DNA from: Cryptomeria japonica
Lineage: Eukaryota; Streptophyta; Pinopsida; Cupressales; Cupressaceae
Length of the DNA stretch: 64,000 nt
Assembly (NCBI RefSeq): GCF_030272615.1
Contig: NC_081405.1
Location: 647,406,920-647,470,919, forward strand
Direction: 5' to 3'
The translations under genes and the position numbers were made by a program. Numbering within the stretch: position 1 is the stretch's first letter; every line of letters begins with the position of its first letter. Below, in pieces: positions 12,845 through 24,706 of the stretch. Below the pieces are notes generated by a model. That model had not been told where the DNA came from, made no database searches, and saw only the letters and a list, made by a program, of their open reading frames with translations.

Positions 12845-13180
12845 TCAAATATATCCAAGACAAACAAATAGGCTTTCCAAAAGCCATATGAACATAGAAT
12901 TTCACGTATTCATAAAACAAAACATATGTTCAAAATTGTTATACAAGAATACAACATGATATCCAATAAACTCAAATAGAGGCTTGCCAAAAGCCATATG
13001 GACATAGAACATCACATATTCATAATACAAAACATATTTTTAAATTTTCCATATAGGTATACAACATGGTATCCAATAAAGTCAAATAGGAGTTTGCCAA
13101 AAGCCATATGGAGATAGAATGTCACATATTCGTAATACAAAACATATGTTCATAATTTCCATATAAGTATACAACATAGG
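12845..13180. repeat. Three tandem 110-bp units
   Basis: CCAAAAGCCATATG starts at 12877, 12987 and 13097 (period 110), each followed by a similar ACATATTCATAATACAAAACATAT-type stretch. The array lies directly 3' of the minus-strand partner gene, so it is probably in its 3' untranslated region. Confidence 0.88.
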
Positions 13181-13184
13181 ACCC

Positions 13185-15240
13185 TATTCTATTCATTTCC
13201 CTCTAGGGAAAGGAAACAGGTTGCTAGATATCTTTTCTTGTCGAGGGGATGGAGATGTATATGATGCAGGTGTCTTTTGAGTACGTCCACTCGACCTCCT
13301 CTCCAAACGTTTTTGTAACTCCACCTAATACAATGAAAATAATGATGTTAGCATATACAAAAATTGAATTTTAGAATGATATATAATGGAATAGTTACTT
13401 ACCGCATACAAATAATCATGATGTTCATCCACAATAGGTGCACGTTCATGATCTGGAGTGACAAGCCCCTCTTATAAGCATCACAATATAGATTAAACTA
13501 AATACAAGTGTCATTAAAATTTTCAATAACATATTATTAAGATTACAAATGTAATGCTAAATTTACTAAATTTACAAATATGTCTCATACTTTTGTCAAA
13601 GCAGTTGAACTTGCTACTACTATCGCAACACTGCGCTCCATTGACGCGCGAACATCAGGAGGAGTCTTTGATGTCAACATCTGAAAATTAAACAAAGTAT
13701 ATTGATTAATCGCCAAAACTATCTATATTATTTAATAACAACATTAAAGATAAATTGTTTACCTGGGTGAAAGATTGTCGATGAAATACACTGCGAGGTG
13801 TTGATGTTGAAGCTCTAGCATCAAATTATTTGACATCCAAAATGAGTAATTAGAAAATCATTCACATAAGGTTCAACTATCTACATATAATAATTATATT
13901 TCTTCACTCGTTGTATACTTGTGGAGTCGACGAAGTCATGAAAAAGGGTGCTACAGGAATGTTGCTAGTATTGTGAACACTTTGACCTTGATTTTTTATC
14001 ATAATAATTTACTAATTTAGATATATTCTCAAATTTACATATAAGATTTAATAAAAAAAGAATGAAATGAACTTGTAATGAAATTCACTTGGGTATCAAT
14101 GCCAAATGTTTCATTCAACAAGGATTCTATCATGACAATGTTTTCTGTAGCAAACTCTGCTCATGCACGTGCATTCTTAAAACTATTAGGATCATAAGTG
14201 CAAAGAGAACCACAAGATCGACAAAAATGAGCTGGAAGTCGATGCCTAGAAGAATCACCATCATCACTCGCATCACCCTCTACTAGAGGCCTAGCATACT
14301 ATATAAGGGTCTGAGTGAGTGAGCTAATCGAGTCTAGAGTTTCAACCTCAATACTCTCCTTCACAATGGAAGGAATGATAACATTCTCTACCATAGTTCT
14401 AGCTAAGGGTCTTGGTGGGAGATTTGGGTCACGCTGTGCACCCTCTCTATCATGTGAGGATCCCCACCTCTACCTTGGAAATCTAGAAAATCAAGATAGT
14501 TTGGGATCTCATTAAGGACAAACCCACAGTACAGTTTTCTCAAAAAGTACTGGGGTACCTCATGATTATTGCATGGGGGCTGATCAAATACCATCCACCA
14601 CCTATCCCAAAAATTATTTTTAATCCCTTCATGATGACACCAATGAATAGGGAATCTCCTACATCTAGGGTGTAAAGTTTGATTCATTCGGGGGTCTATA
14701 AAAAAGAGTACACAAGTCAAATTTATTAATTTTCTTTTTCTTTACTGCTTCATATGATAATTTGTTAGCATAAAATTGCTTTTGTTCTTCCTTCTTATTG
14801 GACCAAAAATTTATTTTCCCACTCACAGATTGTATGTGAGATACAATATATTGCAAAGAACTAGAAAGGTTTGTCCTATGGAAGTTTGTTCAAGTGGGAT
14901 CTTTTAGCCTTGTGATTAGAGCTTCAAGCTCTTTTTGGCTATTTTCTATTTGACATAATAGGTTTTCTTGTGTACCTATGGGATGTCTAGGGATTGTAGG
15001 AGGTTCTTGATATGCTTCTTCTTCAATATGGTCTTCATGAGGAGGTGATTGATGTGCTTCTTCCTCAATATGGTCTTCATGAGGAGGTGATTGAGTGTTT
15101 TCAATATTTTCTTGTCTAATCTCATTTCCTGATAATGAAAATAAATTTAAATCAATAAACCTAGTTTAATCTTCAAATTAATAAAAAAAATGACAATAAG
15201 AAAATAAAAATATATACCTCTTTGAGCTCTTTGATGGCAT
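13185..15240 (-). pseudogene. Tn-1 partner gene (RWWMVFD protein), decayed, multi-exon
   Basis: Starts ATG at 15240 with a short first exon ending at a GTATAT donor; the next exon begins about 15128. An N-terminal repeat of SPPHEDHIEEEAHQ type (about 15000-15110) is followed by QFYANKLSYEAVKKKKI (about 14750). The family block is FWDRWWMVFDQPPCNNHEVPQYFLRKLYCGFVLN (about 14480-14610). Small downstream exons with GT-AG borders run to about 13190. Several stops interrupt the reading. The same blocks occur in the partner genes of Tn-2 and Tn-3. Function unknown; I infer an accessory or end-binding protein because it always accompanies the transposase. Confidence 0.65.
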
Positions 15241-15397
15241 GGCGGAATTTTGATGAGAGAAGGACAACTTAGTGCCCAATATCAAGCTTTTACAAAGGGC
15301 GAGCGTAAGAAAATGGCACCCGAAATCGCCAAAACGTAGGTTTGGGAATGCAGAATGCATCCAAAATGTGGACCAGGGTTTTTTTAAAGTTTTAAAT

Positions 15398-15485
15398 GCA
15401 CATAAGGTGCACGCCTTATAAGGCGTGCATACTATAGGGCGCACATCTTATAGTGCACCCGCCTTATAAGGCGTGCGTCTTATGA
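15398..15485. repeat. Palindromic array of Tn-1 (CCTTATAAGG type)
   Basis: Two perfect CGCCTTATAAGGCG palindromes (cores at 15414-15423 and 15462-15471) plus degenerate copies (CATAAGGTGCACG, ATCTTATAGTGCACC). They lie ~175-230 bp upstream of the partner gene's ATG at 15240 and close to the element's right end. CCTTATAAGG also fits the MADS-factor CArG consensus CC(A/T)6GG. Whether these sites are promoter elements, transposase sites or both is inference. Confidence 0.75.
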
Positions 15486-15552
15486 GCATTTTTCATTTTT
15501 TTTGAAGTGTGGCACCTTTTTGGTACCACAACTTCGTGCATATACCCGTCAG

Positions 15553-16046
15553 CTCACTAAAGATGTTACATTTAAATCAATTGCAAATAAGTCTTTATAC
15601 GATACAATATGTCGACTCAATACATTTATACATTATCCAATCAATAAACCATTTCCAAAATGTACTATGCTAATCTAGAATAGATATCATGTACTGGTCC
15701 ATAACCTAGACCTATCTGCCAGTAAAGGCAAGTATGTCAACCCGATGAGACCAATAAGCAAAACACCAAATCCAAACATCCAATCCATGTTTTCGACATA
15801 AACAAATGATCTCCAAATGATAACAAGTCACCATCACTGTCGGTGAACAATATATCTTATCAGTGAAGCATATACCGGTGACTGTGCATTAGCCAATAAC
15901 CATGCCGGTACCACAATGTGCCAGTTCAACAATAAACCAATATAAGCATAGTGCCAAATCAACAATGTAGACCTCCAGAAGGATAAGTGTTGACATCAAT
16001 GACAAAACCAATGCAACAATTGATGAAGTCATCCATAATACCAACA
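15553..16046 (-). repeat. 3' LTR of RT-E, truncated
   Basis: Read on -, it begins TGTTGGTATTATGGATGAC right after a polypurine tract. It resembles the LTR of RT-B throughout (shared GTTTTGTCATTGATGTCAAC, GAGTCGACAT/AGCCGACATG). It stops around 15553, where Tn-1 begins, so the remaining third is missing. Confidence 0.75.
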
Positions 16047-16073
16047 ATCTCCCCCTTTGGCATTGATGGCAAC
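15989..16073 (-). promoter_or_regulatory. Polypurine tract of RT-E with flanking inverted repeat
   Basis: CCCCCTTTGG on + (AAAGGGGG on -) lies at 16051-16060 just before the LTR. CATTGATGGCAAC at 16061-16073 can pair with GTTGACATCAATG at 15989-16001 with one mismatch. The same arrangement occurs at the polypurine tracts of RT-A2, RT-B and RT-D. Confidence 0.75.
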
Positions 16074-16401
16074 ACTAGATGGAAAGGCATCTAAGTGCCA
16101 AAAATAGAATGCCAAAAATTAACAATCTCCCAAAATAGATTAATACAAAGTTCTGTGCCAAAACAGAAACCATATAACCAAAAATATATCTCTCCAAGTA
16201 GAATGTTCATCTCTCCCCAAAGTAAAAAGTTTTTCCATAGATATCTCTCCCCCTTTGACATCAAATGCTAAAGTAGTTAAGAATCAAAATCGGAACTTAA
16301 CATACAACTGGCTACTCCTCCTGAGTAGTAGATCTCCTTCATCAAATCCAAAAAAAGATTTTTCTATTAGTCCCTACCAATTTGATGCCAATCTTCATCA
16401 C
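16074..16401 (-). other. RT-E 3' untranslated region
   Basis: No gene. It has further pyrimidine/purine blocks (CTCCCC runs at about 16213 and 16248) typical of the region between pol and polypurine tract in these Copia elements. RT-B has the matching layout at 54449-54836. Confidence 0.6.
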
Positions 16402-17736
16402 TCAAGTCTTTGCTAGTAGGGAAATTACCCCAAGCTTCTCTCCGAGATACTCAAATGTTTCCTTGGGCAAAGGCTTTGTAAAAATATCTGCAATTTTCTC
16501 TTTAGTATTCACATAAACCAATCTCACTTCATTTTCTTCAATATTCTCTGTTAGAAAATTGTACTTAATAGAAACATGCTTTGTTTTAGAGTGAAATACT
16601 AGATTCTTTGATATATCAATTGCTTCTGACTTATCACTATAAATAATTATCGGTTCTTTGCATTTTACCTTTATATCCTTCAACATTTGCTTGATCCATA
16701 ACACCTGAGTACAATTAGTTGTTGTTGCAACATATTCTGATTCTGCTATAGATAATGATGTACAAGTCTGCCTCTTGCTGATCCATGAGATTAATCTTTT
16801 GCTAAGAAAGAATGTACCGCCAGTGTTACTCTTTCTTTCATCTATATCTCCTGCCCAATTAGCATCTGTATATGCACGTAAGTCAAAATTTTCATCTTTA
16901 GGATACCATAAACCAAGTTTTGTTGTGCCTTGTAGGTACCAAAAAATCCTTTTTATTGCACTTTCATGATTTTATTTAGGATTTCTTTGAAATCTAGATA
17001 CAATACCCACTGCATTCATTATATCAGGTCTAGTTTATATTAAATACAATAATCCTCCAATCATAGATTTGTACCTTGTCAGATTTATAGGAGCTGAATC
17101 ATCCTTTACTGTCAATTTATTTGTTGTAGTCATAGGAGTGCTTACCAGTTTTAAGTTTTCCATGCCAAATTTCTTCAAGAGTTCCTTCAAGTATTTTGTT
17201 TGACATATGAATATACCTTTATCTGTTTGTGAAATCTTTAAACCTAGAATTTTTTTTATCTCTACAATCATAGACATTTCAAACTCTTCCTGCATCTTGT
17301 TAGTAAAGTCTTTACATAACTCTTCTTCACATCCAACAATGATATCATCCACAAATACTTCAATAACCAAAATTTCATCATTGGTAACTTTGTAATACAA
17401 ATTACTGTCACCATTACCTTTTGTGTATCCAAGCTTTAAAAGATATTTATCCAATCTAGCATGCCAAGCTCTAGGAGCTTGCTTCAATCCATATAAAGCT
17501 TTCCTTAAATTGCAAACCATATCCTTATCATCTATCAAAGAAAATCCATTAGGTTGTTCAATGTAAACTTCTTCCTCAAGATCTCCATTAAAAAAAGCAC
17601 ATTTTACATCCATCTGATAAACATTATAGTTCTTGTGAGTTGTAAATGCAAAAAATAGTCTAACTACTTCAATTCTGGCTACCGATGCAAAGGTTTCATT
17701 ATAATCTTCTTTCTCTAAATAACCTTTACAAACTAA
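16402..17736 (-). pseudogene. RT-E pol 3' half: reverse transcriptase and RNase H, broken
   Basis: On -, from 17736 down: [63 protein letters not shown], then FVDDIIVG (the catalytic VDD of Copia RT) and STPMTT. A TAA at about 17035 replaces a CAA (Gln) present in RT-B, with further stops below. The last stretch (16704-16402) is the RNase H end, ...VNTKEKIADIFTKPLPKETFEYL. The 5' side is cut inside the CKGY motif by the LTR of RT-A2. Close relative of the pol in RT-B. Confidence 0.9.
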
Positions 17737-18922
17737 TGTTAGGCCCAATATGGAAAGCTAATGTACTAAGAGGGGAGGGGTTAATCAGTACTTCAAAACA
17801 TATCTTCAATAATAACTTCACTGTTAAGCATAAACTGAATATTACTGAAACATAATATAATGCTAAAACAAATAAATAACAATCATACATGATTCACTCC
17901 ATAACACATATATTTTGGTTACGCAGAAACTCCTTGTTAGAGAGAAAAACTACAGTGGGGATGACACCCACAAATTCACTACTACAATAATAAAGGTTGC
18001 TCAATTAGAGCTACATATTTAGCTATTTCTGATAGCTTACCCTGTTAGGAGTATCAAGATCTTAAAATCTACCTTGCTAAAAAATTTTACAACACATATT
18101 CTAAATGTTGCACCTAGTTAAAGGCTTTACAATTTATAGACTTTGTTAGAGTCTTTTACCCTATTAAAGGTTTCTCTTGCAACTCAAACTATTACAATCA
18201 AAATCTTACAAAATATCTGCAACTTCACATCTAAAATGTTATCGTAGATTCTATTTGCTCAAAATGAAATTACCTTGCTTATAGCATACCTCGGTAACTC
18301 ATAAATTAAATTGGTAAACCTTTTTGTTTACTCTGTTCCTTGACTGTTCTCTTAAATCCTTCTCGGTGACCTCTGTGTATCTCTGTCAATTGTAACAGTC
18401 ATAACACTCAGTGCTTTCCCATGATTTTTTTTTTCACATATGTCTTGCTTCATACTCACATATTGAACCTTAATTCATGCTATATAAATAGATCTCTTGT
18501 AACGGTGATCGTGTTCATGCTTCGATCTTACAAACATGATTCATTAAATGAATAACCATACAAAATATTTTATTGGATAGATGACCTCAGAATCATACAA
18601 AATCTTAAGGTGCAATTTCCAATGTGTTAATGGTTTCTTGTTCCTTGATCTTTGTAACACATTTCCCATATGTGTCTAGGTTCAATGAATCTGGCAACAC
18701 ATTTCACTCGGTGTGTATCAACTTGGTATACCATCTTTGTTTCTCGGTAGTCATAGAACATTACTCGGTAGACAACTTGGTGTATACTAAGCTTTGTGAC
18801 TCCTTTCTTCTATAACCGACTTCTCTGTGCTTACTGACTGAATATTTCGGTAGTAATAATCGATTAGAGTATATACAATGACTTTGGACATAAAACTAAT
18901 GACAACTTAGTAAATAGTAACA
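17737..18922 (-). repeat. 3' LTR of RT-A2 (1,186 bp)
   Basis: On - it begins TGTTACTATTTACTAAG and ends GGGCCTAACA, giving TG...CA ends. It is inserted in the RT domain of RT-E, 3' flank ACTAA on +. It is similar to the RT-A LTR in length and sequence. Confidence 0.9.
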
Positions 18923-18946
18923 ATCTCCCCTTTTGACATTAGTTTT
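18892..18946 (-). promoter_or_regulatory. Polypurine tract of RT-A2 with inverted repeat
   Basis: AATCTCCCCTTTTG on + (CAAAAGGGGAGATT on -) at 18922-18935 precedes the LTR. TTGACATTAGTTTT (18933-18946) pairs with AAAACTAATGACAA (18892-18905) with one mismatch. The paired sequence is entirely different from that in RT-B and RT-D, but the pairing geometry is the same. Confidence 0.75.
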
Positions 18947-19255
18947 GAAATGTTTGACAAAACTTCTTTCAAAGTCATAACTCAAAAAATCTATATACTT
19001 ACAAAATTTGACTAAACTGACAGTATATACAAGTGTCAATAAATAGTATACTTAGATATACTCCCCTTATCAATATACTATACATAACTCTGATTATGCA
19101 TGCGCTGTGATCAATATTTTGTATTCACTACTCAGTTCACTACTTGGTGATCACTACTCCCCCTATCAAAATTATCTGTATACTCGAATATGTTGATCTG
19201 CTCAGTATACTTCTCTTGTAGTACACTATAATCCCCTTTTTGACAAACATCAAAA
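18947..19255 (-). other. RT-A2 3' untranslated region
   Basis: No gene. Counterpart of RT-A 5340-5660, with CTCCCC blocks near 19060 and 19160. Confidence 0.6.
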
Positions 19256-22060
19256 CTATTTACCATTCGGTGGAGGCAATTGGTAAAAAATGGATTTATA
19301 CTTTGTTCTTGCATCAGTGAGAGCAGCAGAGAGTGCATCCTTGACATTATCCATGAGTGAATTCTAAGCTGTAATATCAGCTAGTAGGGAAATTAGACCA
19401 TCTAAAGTGCTTCCCTCGGGCTGAGTTGATAAGGAGGTAGCCTTGTTGATCTGTTCTTGGATGGAGGACAAGTGTGGAATGAATAAGGTTTGAAGAGTCA
19501 TAATGTCCATCCTTATTGTGTGCTCTTCATTCCTAAGTTACAATTGTTGAGCCATGAGCATTTGTAACTTGGTATAGAAATTCTGAATATAATTTGGCTT
19601 AGTGGTCAATTTATTGGAGAGATCAGTGATCTCTTTCTCAATCACTTCTATTTTATTCTTGATATCTCTAATGAATAAAGAAAATGTACAGAGTTTCTGA
19701 AATAAATAAAGAATGTGCTTGAGTTGAGGGGACAACTAAGCAATAAATTTGACAAGTTTTACTTGACTGATAGCAATGGCTTTCTGGACCTCTTCAATAA
19801 TTTTTGCAATGAGCTCTTTGTCCTTCAATTTACTCAAGTATTTAGATGCATCTACTCTAGATGCTTCTATTTTAGTGAGGAGTTAATCTAGTTGAATATG
19901 GATGGCTACATCTTTTGTCACTGTAGCTTCAGGTAGCATTTCTGTTAATAATGCTTTGACCTTCTGAAGTACTTTGTTTTTCTTTTGTATAGCCATTTGT
20001 TTCTCTTGTTCAACTTTGGCTTTGTATAGTTCACTGAATTCAATAAGTGCTTGCCCTTTTAATTTGGATATGTCTACATTCAGCAACACAATTGGTTTTG
20101 ACAAATCTAACTTGAAACTATGCTTTTTCATTTTCTTTTCTTTAGAGGAGGAGGCTTTCATGGATTGAACTAATATAATGGCTTGGGAGGCTTGTTCACC
20201 CTTGGTAGGTTACTCAGTAGAGGCAACACTTTTGTCAATTTCTTTAGCCTCAGATGTAGCCTTCGGTGAATCCTTGCTCGGTGTCTCAGTTGTAACATTG
20301 TCAGTACTTGAAGGGGCTTGAGAATTTTGTTCCCTGGTGGCCTGAGAAGCAGCTTCTCCTTTGATAGACTGTTGACCCTCTTGTCCTTGTTCAATATCTT
20401 GAGGTGTCTTGGCTGAATCATGTTGACTTACCAGAGGATAGGACTTGACTTGTTCCAAAATTGACTCACTCGATACCAGTTTGGCATAAGCATTCCCTTC
20501 TATCATTTCCTATTCCTATTCCTTGATATCCATGACATCCTCATCAGGTTGTATAGTTTCAGCAGGATCTTGCTCGGTGATATCCACTATTTCAACTTCA
20601 CCTTGCTCATCAGTACTCTTGATTTGAAATATTTCTTACCATTTTTCTTTTGTCTCTTTCTCTACTTCAAGATAAAGGCCATTCATTAGTTTCAAGGCTC
20701 TTTGCTTGACCAGGAAGTTTGTGTGGTAGTTTTTCAGGTGTTCACTTATCTCATCTATCGACATGTCTAGAAAGAGATGTGCCAAACTTCTTTCTCTCAT
20801 TTGCTTTTCTAAGTCTATGGCATATTTCCACCTATTATCAATGTGTAAGTACAATGCTTTTGGAAGAGAATTAGTTACTTCCAATGGGACTAATCAAAAT
20901 TTAAGAAGTGTGCAAATTACAGCTTCTTCAATTTGTCTCTTTTCTGCATCAAATCTGGAGTCATATTTTACATATCTGAATGCTCCAAATCCACCATATT
21001 GTTTCAGATTGGCACAAAAATTATCAACACTATGTACATCTTCCTTTTTTCTCTTAACAATCTAAAATTTACTTACGTCTTCAGATTCGGTGTCACTGGA
21101 TTCTTTATTCAAAATGAGTCTCTAAGTAGATTTCTTATAAGTTTTTGTTACCTTTGGAACTACAACATTTTCCTATTTCTTTCTCGGTGACACTGCAAAT
21201 GATGTAGTGTTTGGGCGCTTTACTAAAGGAGTTAGTGATACTTGTGATGTATCCTATTTCTTCCTTTTCAAAATTTTCCCTTTTGGCAACTCGGTGCTCA
21301 ATGTAATAGCTACTTCTTGGGCTTAAGATTCCTCCTCAGTGATGACTTGAACGCTCTTGACAGGAGTGAAGGAAGAACCTTCTCCAAATTTCTCCATTAA
21401 TGCTTTAATAATTTTTGTTGCTTTCCTTGTAGCCTTTGGTACTACAATGCTCATTTTGAATTTTTCTTTAACTTCTTCATATGTACCGTATTTGATCTCA
21501 GTAGCATGCCTTGGCAGTGCAAGAAAAGCATCTATCTGCTGCTGTGTAATGTCAAAATCAATCTCATAACCCATAGGTGGCAAAGATTGAGTTCTTGGTT
21601 CTACCACATTGACATAGCAGTAGTCGGTGTCCACTTGAAAATATATACTATCCTTATATTTTTCCACTAACTGGGGTGGTATTCTGTGCCTGTTATGCAT
21701 CTTTTCCTAAAACTTGCTAAAATAATCATCCATAATCTCATTGAAGTTATCACCTAGTTGTTTGATGAAGTCATTGATTTGATGGGTGATTGGTTGGTGT
21801 AGCTCCCAAACTACATTACCGATTGATGGAAAGAATTTCTCAAAATAGAAAAACATGCATACCAAAAGTGATCCAAACTTCAGTGTGTTTTCCAAGTTGT
21901 TCTTCTTCGGCTTCCTTATGGTATTGAGATATTCAAACATATTTTTCAACAACACTTTGCATAGATCAATCTTCATACCTTTCTTCATAATTTAATAGGC
22001 TAAATCAATAGCAGCACATGGTACACTGTTTTCCCTTGCCAATTGAAAGAAACAATAACC
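19256..22060 (-). pseudogene. RT-A2 ORF2, C-terminal part, decayed
   Basis: Stop codon at 19256-19258 after ...LHRMVN. Going 5' on this strand: coiled-coil segment (19538-20161), Thr/Ser/Gln-rich linker (20170-20506), YLHIDNRWKYAIDLEKQ (20636-20884), KMSIVVPKATRKATK (21323-21700) and FGSLLVCMFFYFEKFFPSIGNVVWELHQPITHQ (21707-21988). Collinear with RT-A ORF2 and useful for reading its ancestral frame: RIPPQLVEKYK here is RIPP-stop-LV in RT-A. Broken by several stops and shifts. It continues at 55530-56088 beyond RT-B. Confidence 0.8.
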
Positions 22061-23123
22061 TGTTGGTATTTTGGTATGGTTTTGTCATTGATGTCAACAC
22101 CTACTAGAACACTAGCACTTTGGAGATCCAACAACATTCACCGGCAAGAAAGTAACTATTGTACAGTTACTAGTATATGGTTCACTGACAAGATATAATG
22201 TTCACCGGCACTTGGAATGATATGGAAGACACTTGGTAATGTCGAAGATATCGTGTGGACACTTTGTTTTGAAGAATTAATCATTTTTATATTCATATTT
22301 GCATATTTGCTTTTACCGGCAAATAGGTCCAGGGTTATCTAGGGTTACACCGATAGGTTTATCTTTTCCAGATCAGCATGGCACACCATGGAGATGATTT
22401 ATTATTGTTGTAAATGCATTAAGCCGACATGTTCAATCAGTTATTGCATCGGATATTATATTGTTTTTAAAATGTTTTTATTGTAGTAACTTGTAGAGCC
22501 GACCTACTAAAATTGGTCTTAGGTTATGGTATAAATGTAAGATCTTATTTGTAAGATTGAATGTGGAAGGTGAAGAAGAATTGTGAGAAGGTATATGTGA
22601 GATTAAGCAGAGGTATACACGAAGACATCATTTGAAGGTGAATCTAGGTTTTTGTAGAAGCATATCAGCATTACACTGGTACTGAATCCAGCATATGAAG
22701 ATACTATTTTGTACAATACATTCTTATTGGATTTAACCATCCAACTGTAGTTAGTGTGACTCCCATTTTGTGATTGAGCAGTGAGCTCTAGGCTGTTGGC
22801 CTTTCTGCATGTGCAGACCCCATTTATGTACGCTTACTATCTCCATTAGTATCATCTAATTGTGGGTAAGGTTTCCCACTGTGGTTTTTCCCCTTACAGG
22901 GTTTCCATGTACAAATATTGGTGTTATGTGTTGTGGATGACTTTATGTTTATGTTTCAGGCATTAATCTTTACCGGTATAGCAATTTACTGTTAACACTG
23001 TCTACCGACATACTTAACTGGTTTACGGGTATTAAGCATTAAGTTGGTTAAATGGTTTTTGGTTTGAATTTATTAGACAACCGATTCACCCTCCCCCCTC
23101 TTAGTTGTCTCTAGGACCTAACA
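22061..23123 (+). repeat. 5' LTR of RT-B (1,063 bp)
   Basis: TGTTGGTATTTTGGTATGG ... GGACCTAACA, preceded by TSD TAACC. Contains GTTTTGTCATTGATGTCAAC near the start and a TATA-like GGTATAAATG near 22528. By eye it differs from the 3' LTR at many sites, mostly transitions, so the insertion is not recent. Confidence 0.93.
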
Positions 23124-23125
23124 AT

Positions 23126-23137
23126 TGGTATCAGAGC
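23126..23137 (+). promoter_or_regulatory. Primer-binding site, RT-B
   Basis: TGGTATCAGAGC two bases after the LTR end; complementary to initiator tRNA-Met 3' end. Confidence 0.93.
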
Positions 23138-23179
23138 TTAGTCCTCTTTTGCAGAAGTTTAACAACTTGAGGAGATCCA

Positions 23180-24706
23180 ATGTCTACTAATTATTTTAGG
23201 AAGGACAGTCCTAAACTTGATGGAACCAGCTATGGGATATGGAAGATCAGGATGGAGACACATCTGAATTGCATTGGTAAAGACATTTGGGAAGTTACAA
23301 AGAATGGTTATACTGCTGTTGTAGCTAGTCAGACTGCTCCAACTACCTTAGCCAAAGATGAGGAGAATGATTGCAAAGCAAGAGAAGCACTTTTGAGTGC
23401 ATTATCAGATCAACAAATCATGGGATTATCAGATATGTCTATTGCTAAAGCTATTTGGGATCATTTGGAAACACTAAACAAAGGAGATTCCACAGTCAAG
23501 ATTGCAAAACTTGAAAGCTTCCGAGTCAGGTATGAACATCTAAAAATGGAAGAAGATGAAAGAATTTCTGCTTTTATGGAAAGAGTAAATGAAATTGTTT
23601 TGGGTATTAAATGTTGTGGAGGAACCTTGAGTGAGGATTAAATTGTTTCAAAAATCCTAAGAGGATTGCCACCAGCATATAAAATGAAGGTTACTGCTAT
23701 AAATGAGTTGAGAACAATGCCTAATACATCAATAACTAGGGATACATTGATTGGAAAACTTTCAGCCTTTGAAATTGAGGAATTTGGTCCTTTTGTTAAT
23801 ATAAAGACAGATTTGGCCTTTAAAGCATCAACATCATCTGCTCCATCATTTGACAAATTAGACTGGAAAGCCTTTTATGCAAGAGAACTTGAAGAATCTA
23901 GGAAGGAGAATGAAGAGCTTGAAGAACTTGAAGCACTATTTGCAAGGAAAATGTCAAAAGGTCCAGTTGGAAGTAAGTATGAAGGTAAAGCACCCTTTAA
24001 ATGTTTCAACTGCAATAAGATTGGTCATATGGCTTCGAGATGCCCTAATAGACATGCTAGACTAAGAGAAGAAGCTAGAAGAATATACAAGCCTAATCCT
24101 GAATATCAGAGATATAGATTTAAGAAGAACAAAGACAAATCTTGTTACATTGCTGATGAAGGTGTGACTGATGATTCTGATGAGGATCCAACAGACAATG
24201 GATGGGTTTTTGTTGCTATAACAGAAGATCAACCAACACCTACTGCTCAACCGGTAGAACAAGCCCTAGCAGCTAAAGTTGAAGTAAAGGATGAATGGAT
24301 CATTGACTCAGGATGCTCACATCATATGATAGGAGACAAAGGTAAATTCGTGAACTTTCAAGAATACAATGGAGGTTTAGTAAGATTTGGAGATGACAAA
24401 GCCTGTTCAATCAAAGGTAAGGGTTCAATATCTCTTGATGGTAAGCATAACACTAACAATGTCTACTATGTTGAAGGATTAAAGCATAATCTTTTAAGTG
24501 TTGGTCAATAAGTTGAGAAGGGATTTCAGTTACAATTTAAGAATGGAAAATGCAAAATCATGAATAGAACTGGTTTGGAAATTGCAACCGCTAATCAGAC
24601 TAGAGGTAATATCTTTCATTTGAATAACATTGAAAAGGCATGCTTGATTGCATATATAGATGAAAGTTGGTTATGGCATAAGAGACTATGTCATGTAAAC
24701 TTTTGG
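23180..24706 (+). pseudogene. RT-B gag, protease and GAG-pre-integrase region
   Basis: A single frame from MSTNYFRKDSPKLDG, interrupted only by TAA at 23639-23641 and TAA at 24509-24511 (the latter Q to stop). Gag has the UBN2-type pattern (LDGTSYGIWKIRMETHL... KILRGLPPAYK), then a CCHC knuckle CFNCNKIGHMASRC (about 24000). The Copia aspartic protease motif IIDSGCSHHM is at about 24298, followed by HNLLSVGQ and the pre-integrase WLWHKRLCHVNF at 24670-24706. The coding then changes abruptly to the Tn-2 transposase, still in frame. The integrase core that should follow is absent. Confidence 0.9.

Larger units (their letters stand above)
7380..15550 (+). mobile_element. Tn-1: decayed two-gene DNA transposon
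   Basis: Two convergent genes: a transposase-like pseudogene on + (7413-10560) and a multi-exon partner on - (13185-15240). A 359-bp tandem array lies between them, and a palindromic array sits beyond the partner's 5' end. The same arrangement recurs in Tn-2 and Tn-3. The right end shares a T-rich stretch and GTGGTGTCC/GTGTGGCACC-like sequence with the Tn-2 right end (15495-15545 versus 28685-28745) and abuts the truncated LTR of RT-E, so Tn-1 probably inserted into that LTR. The left end is not resolved. Confidence 0.75.
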
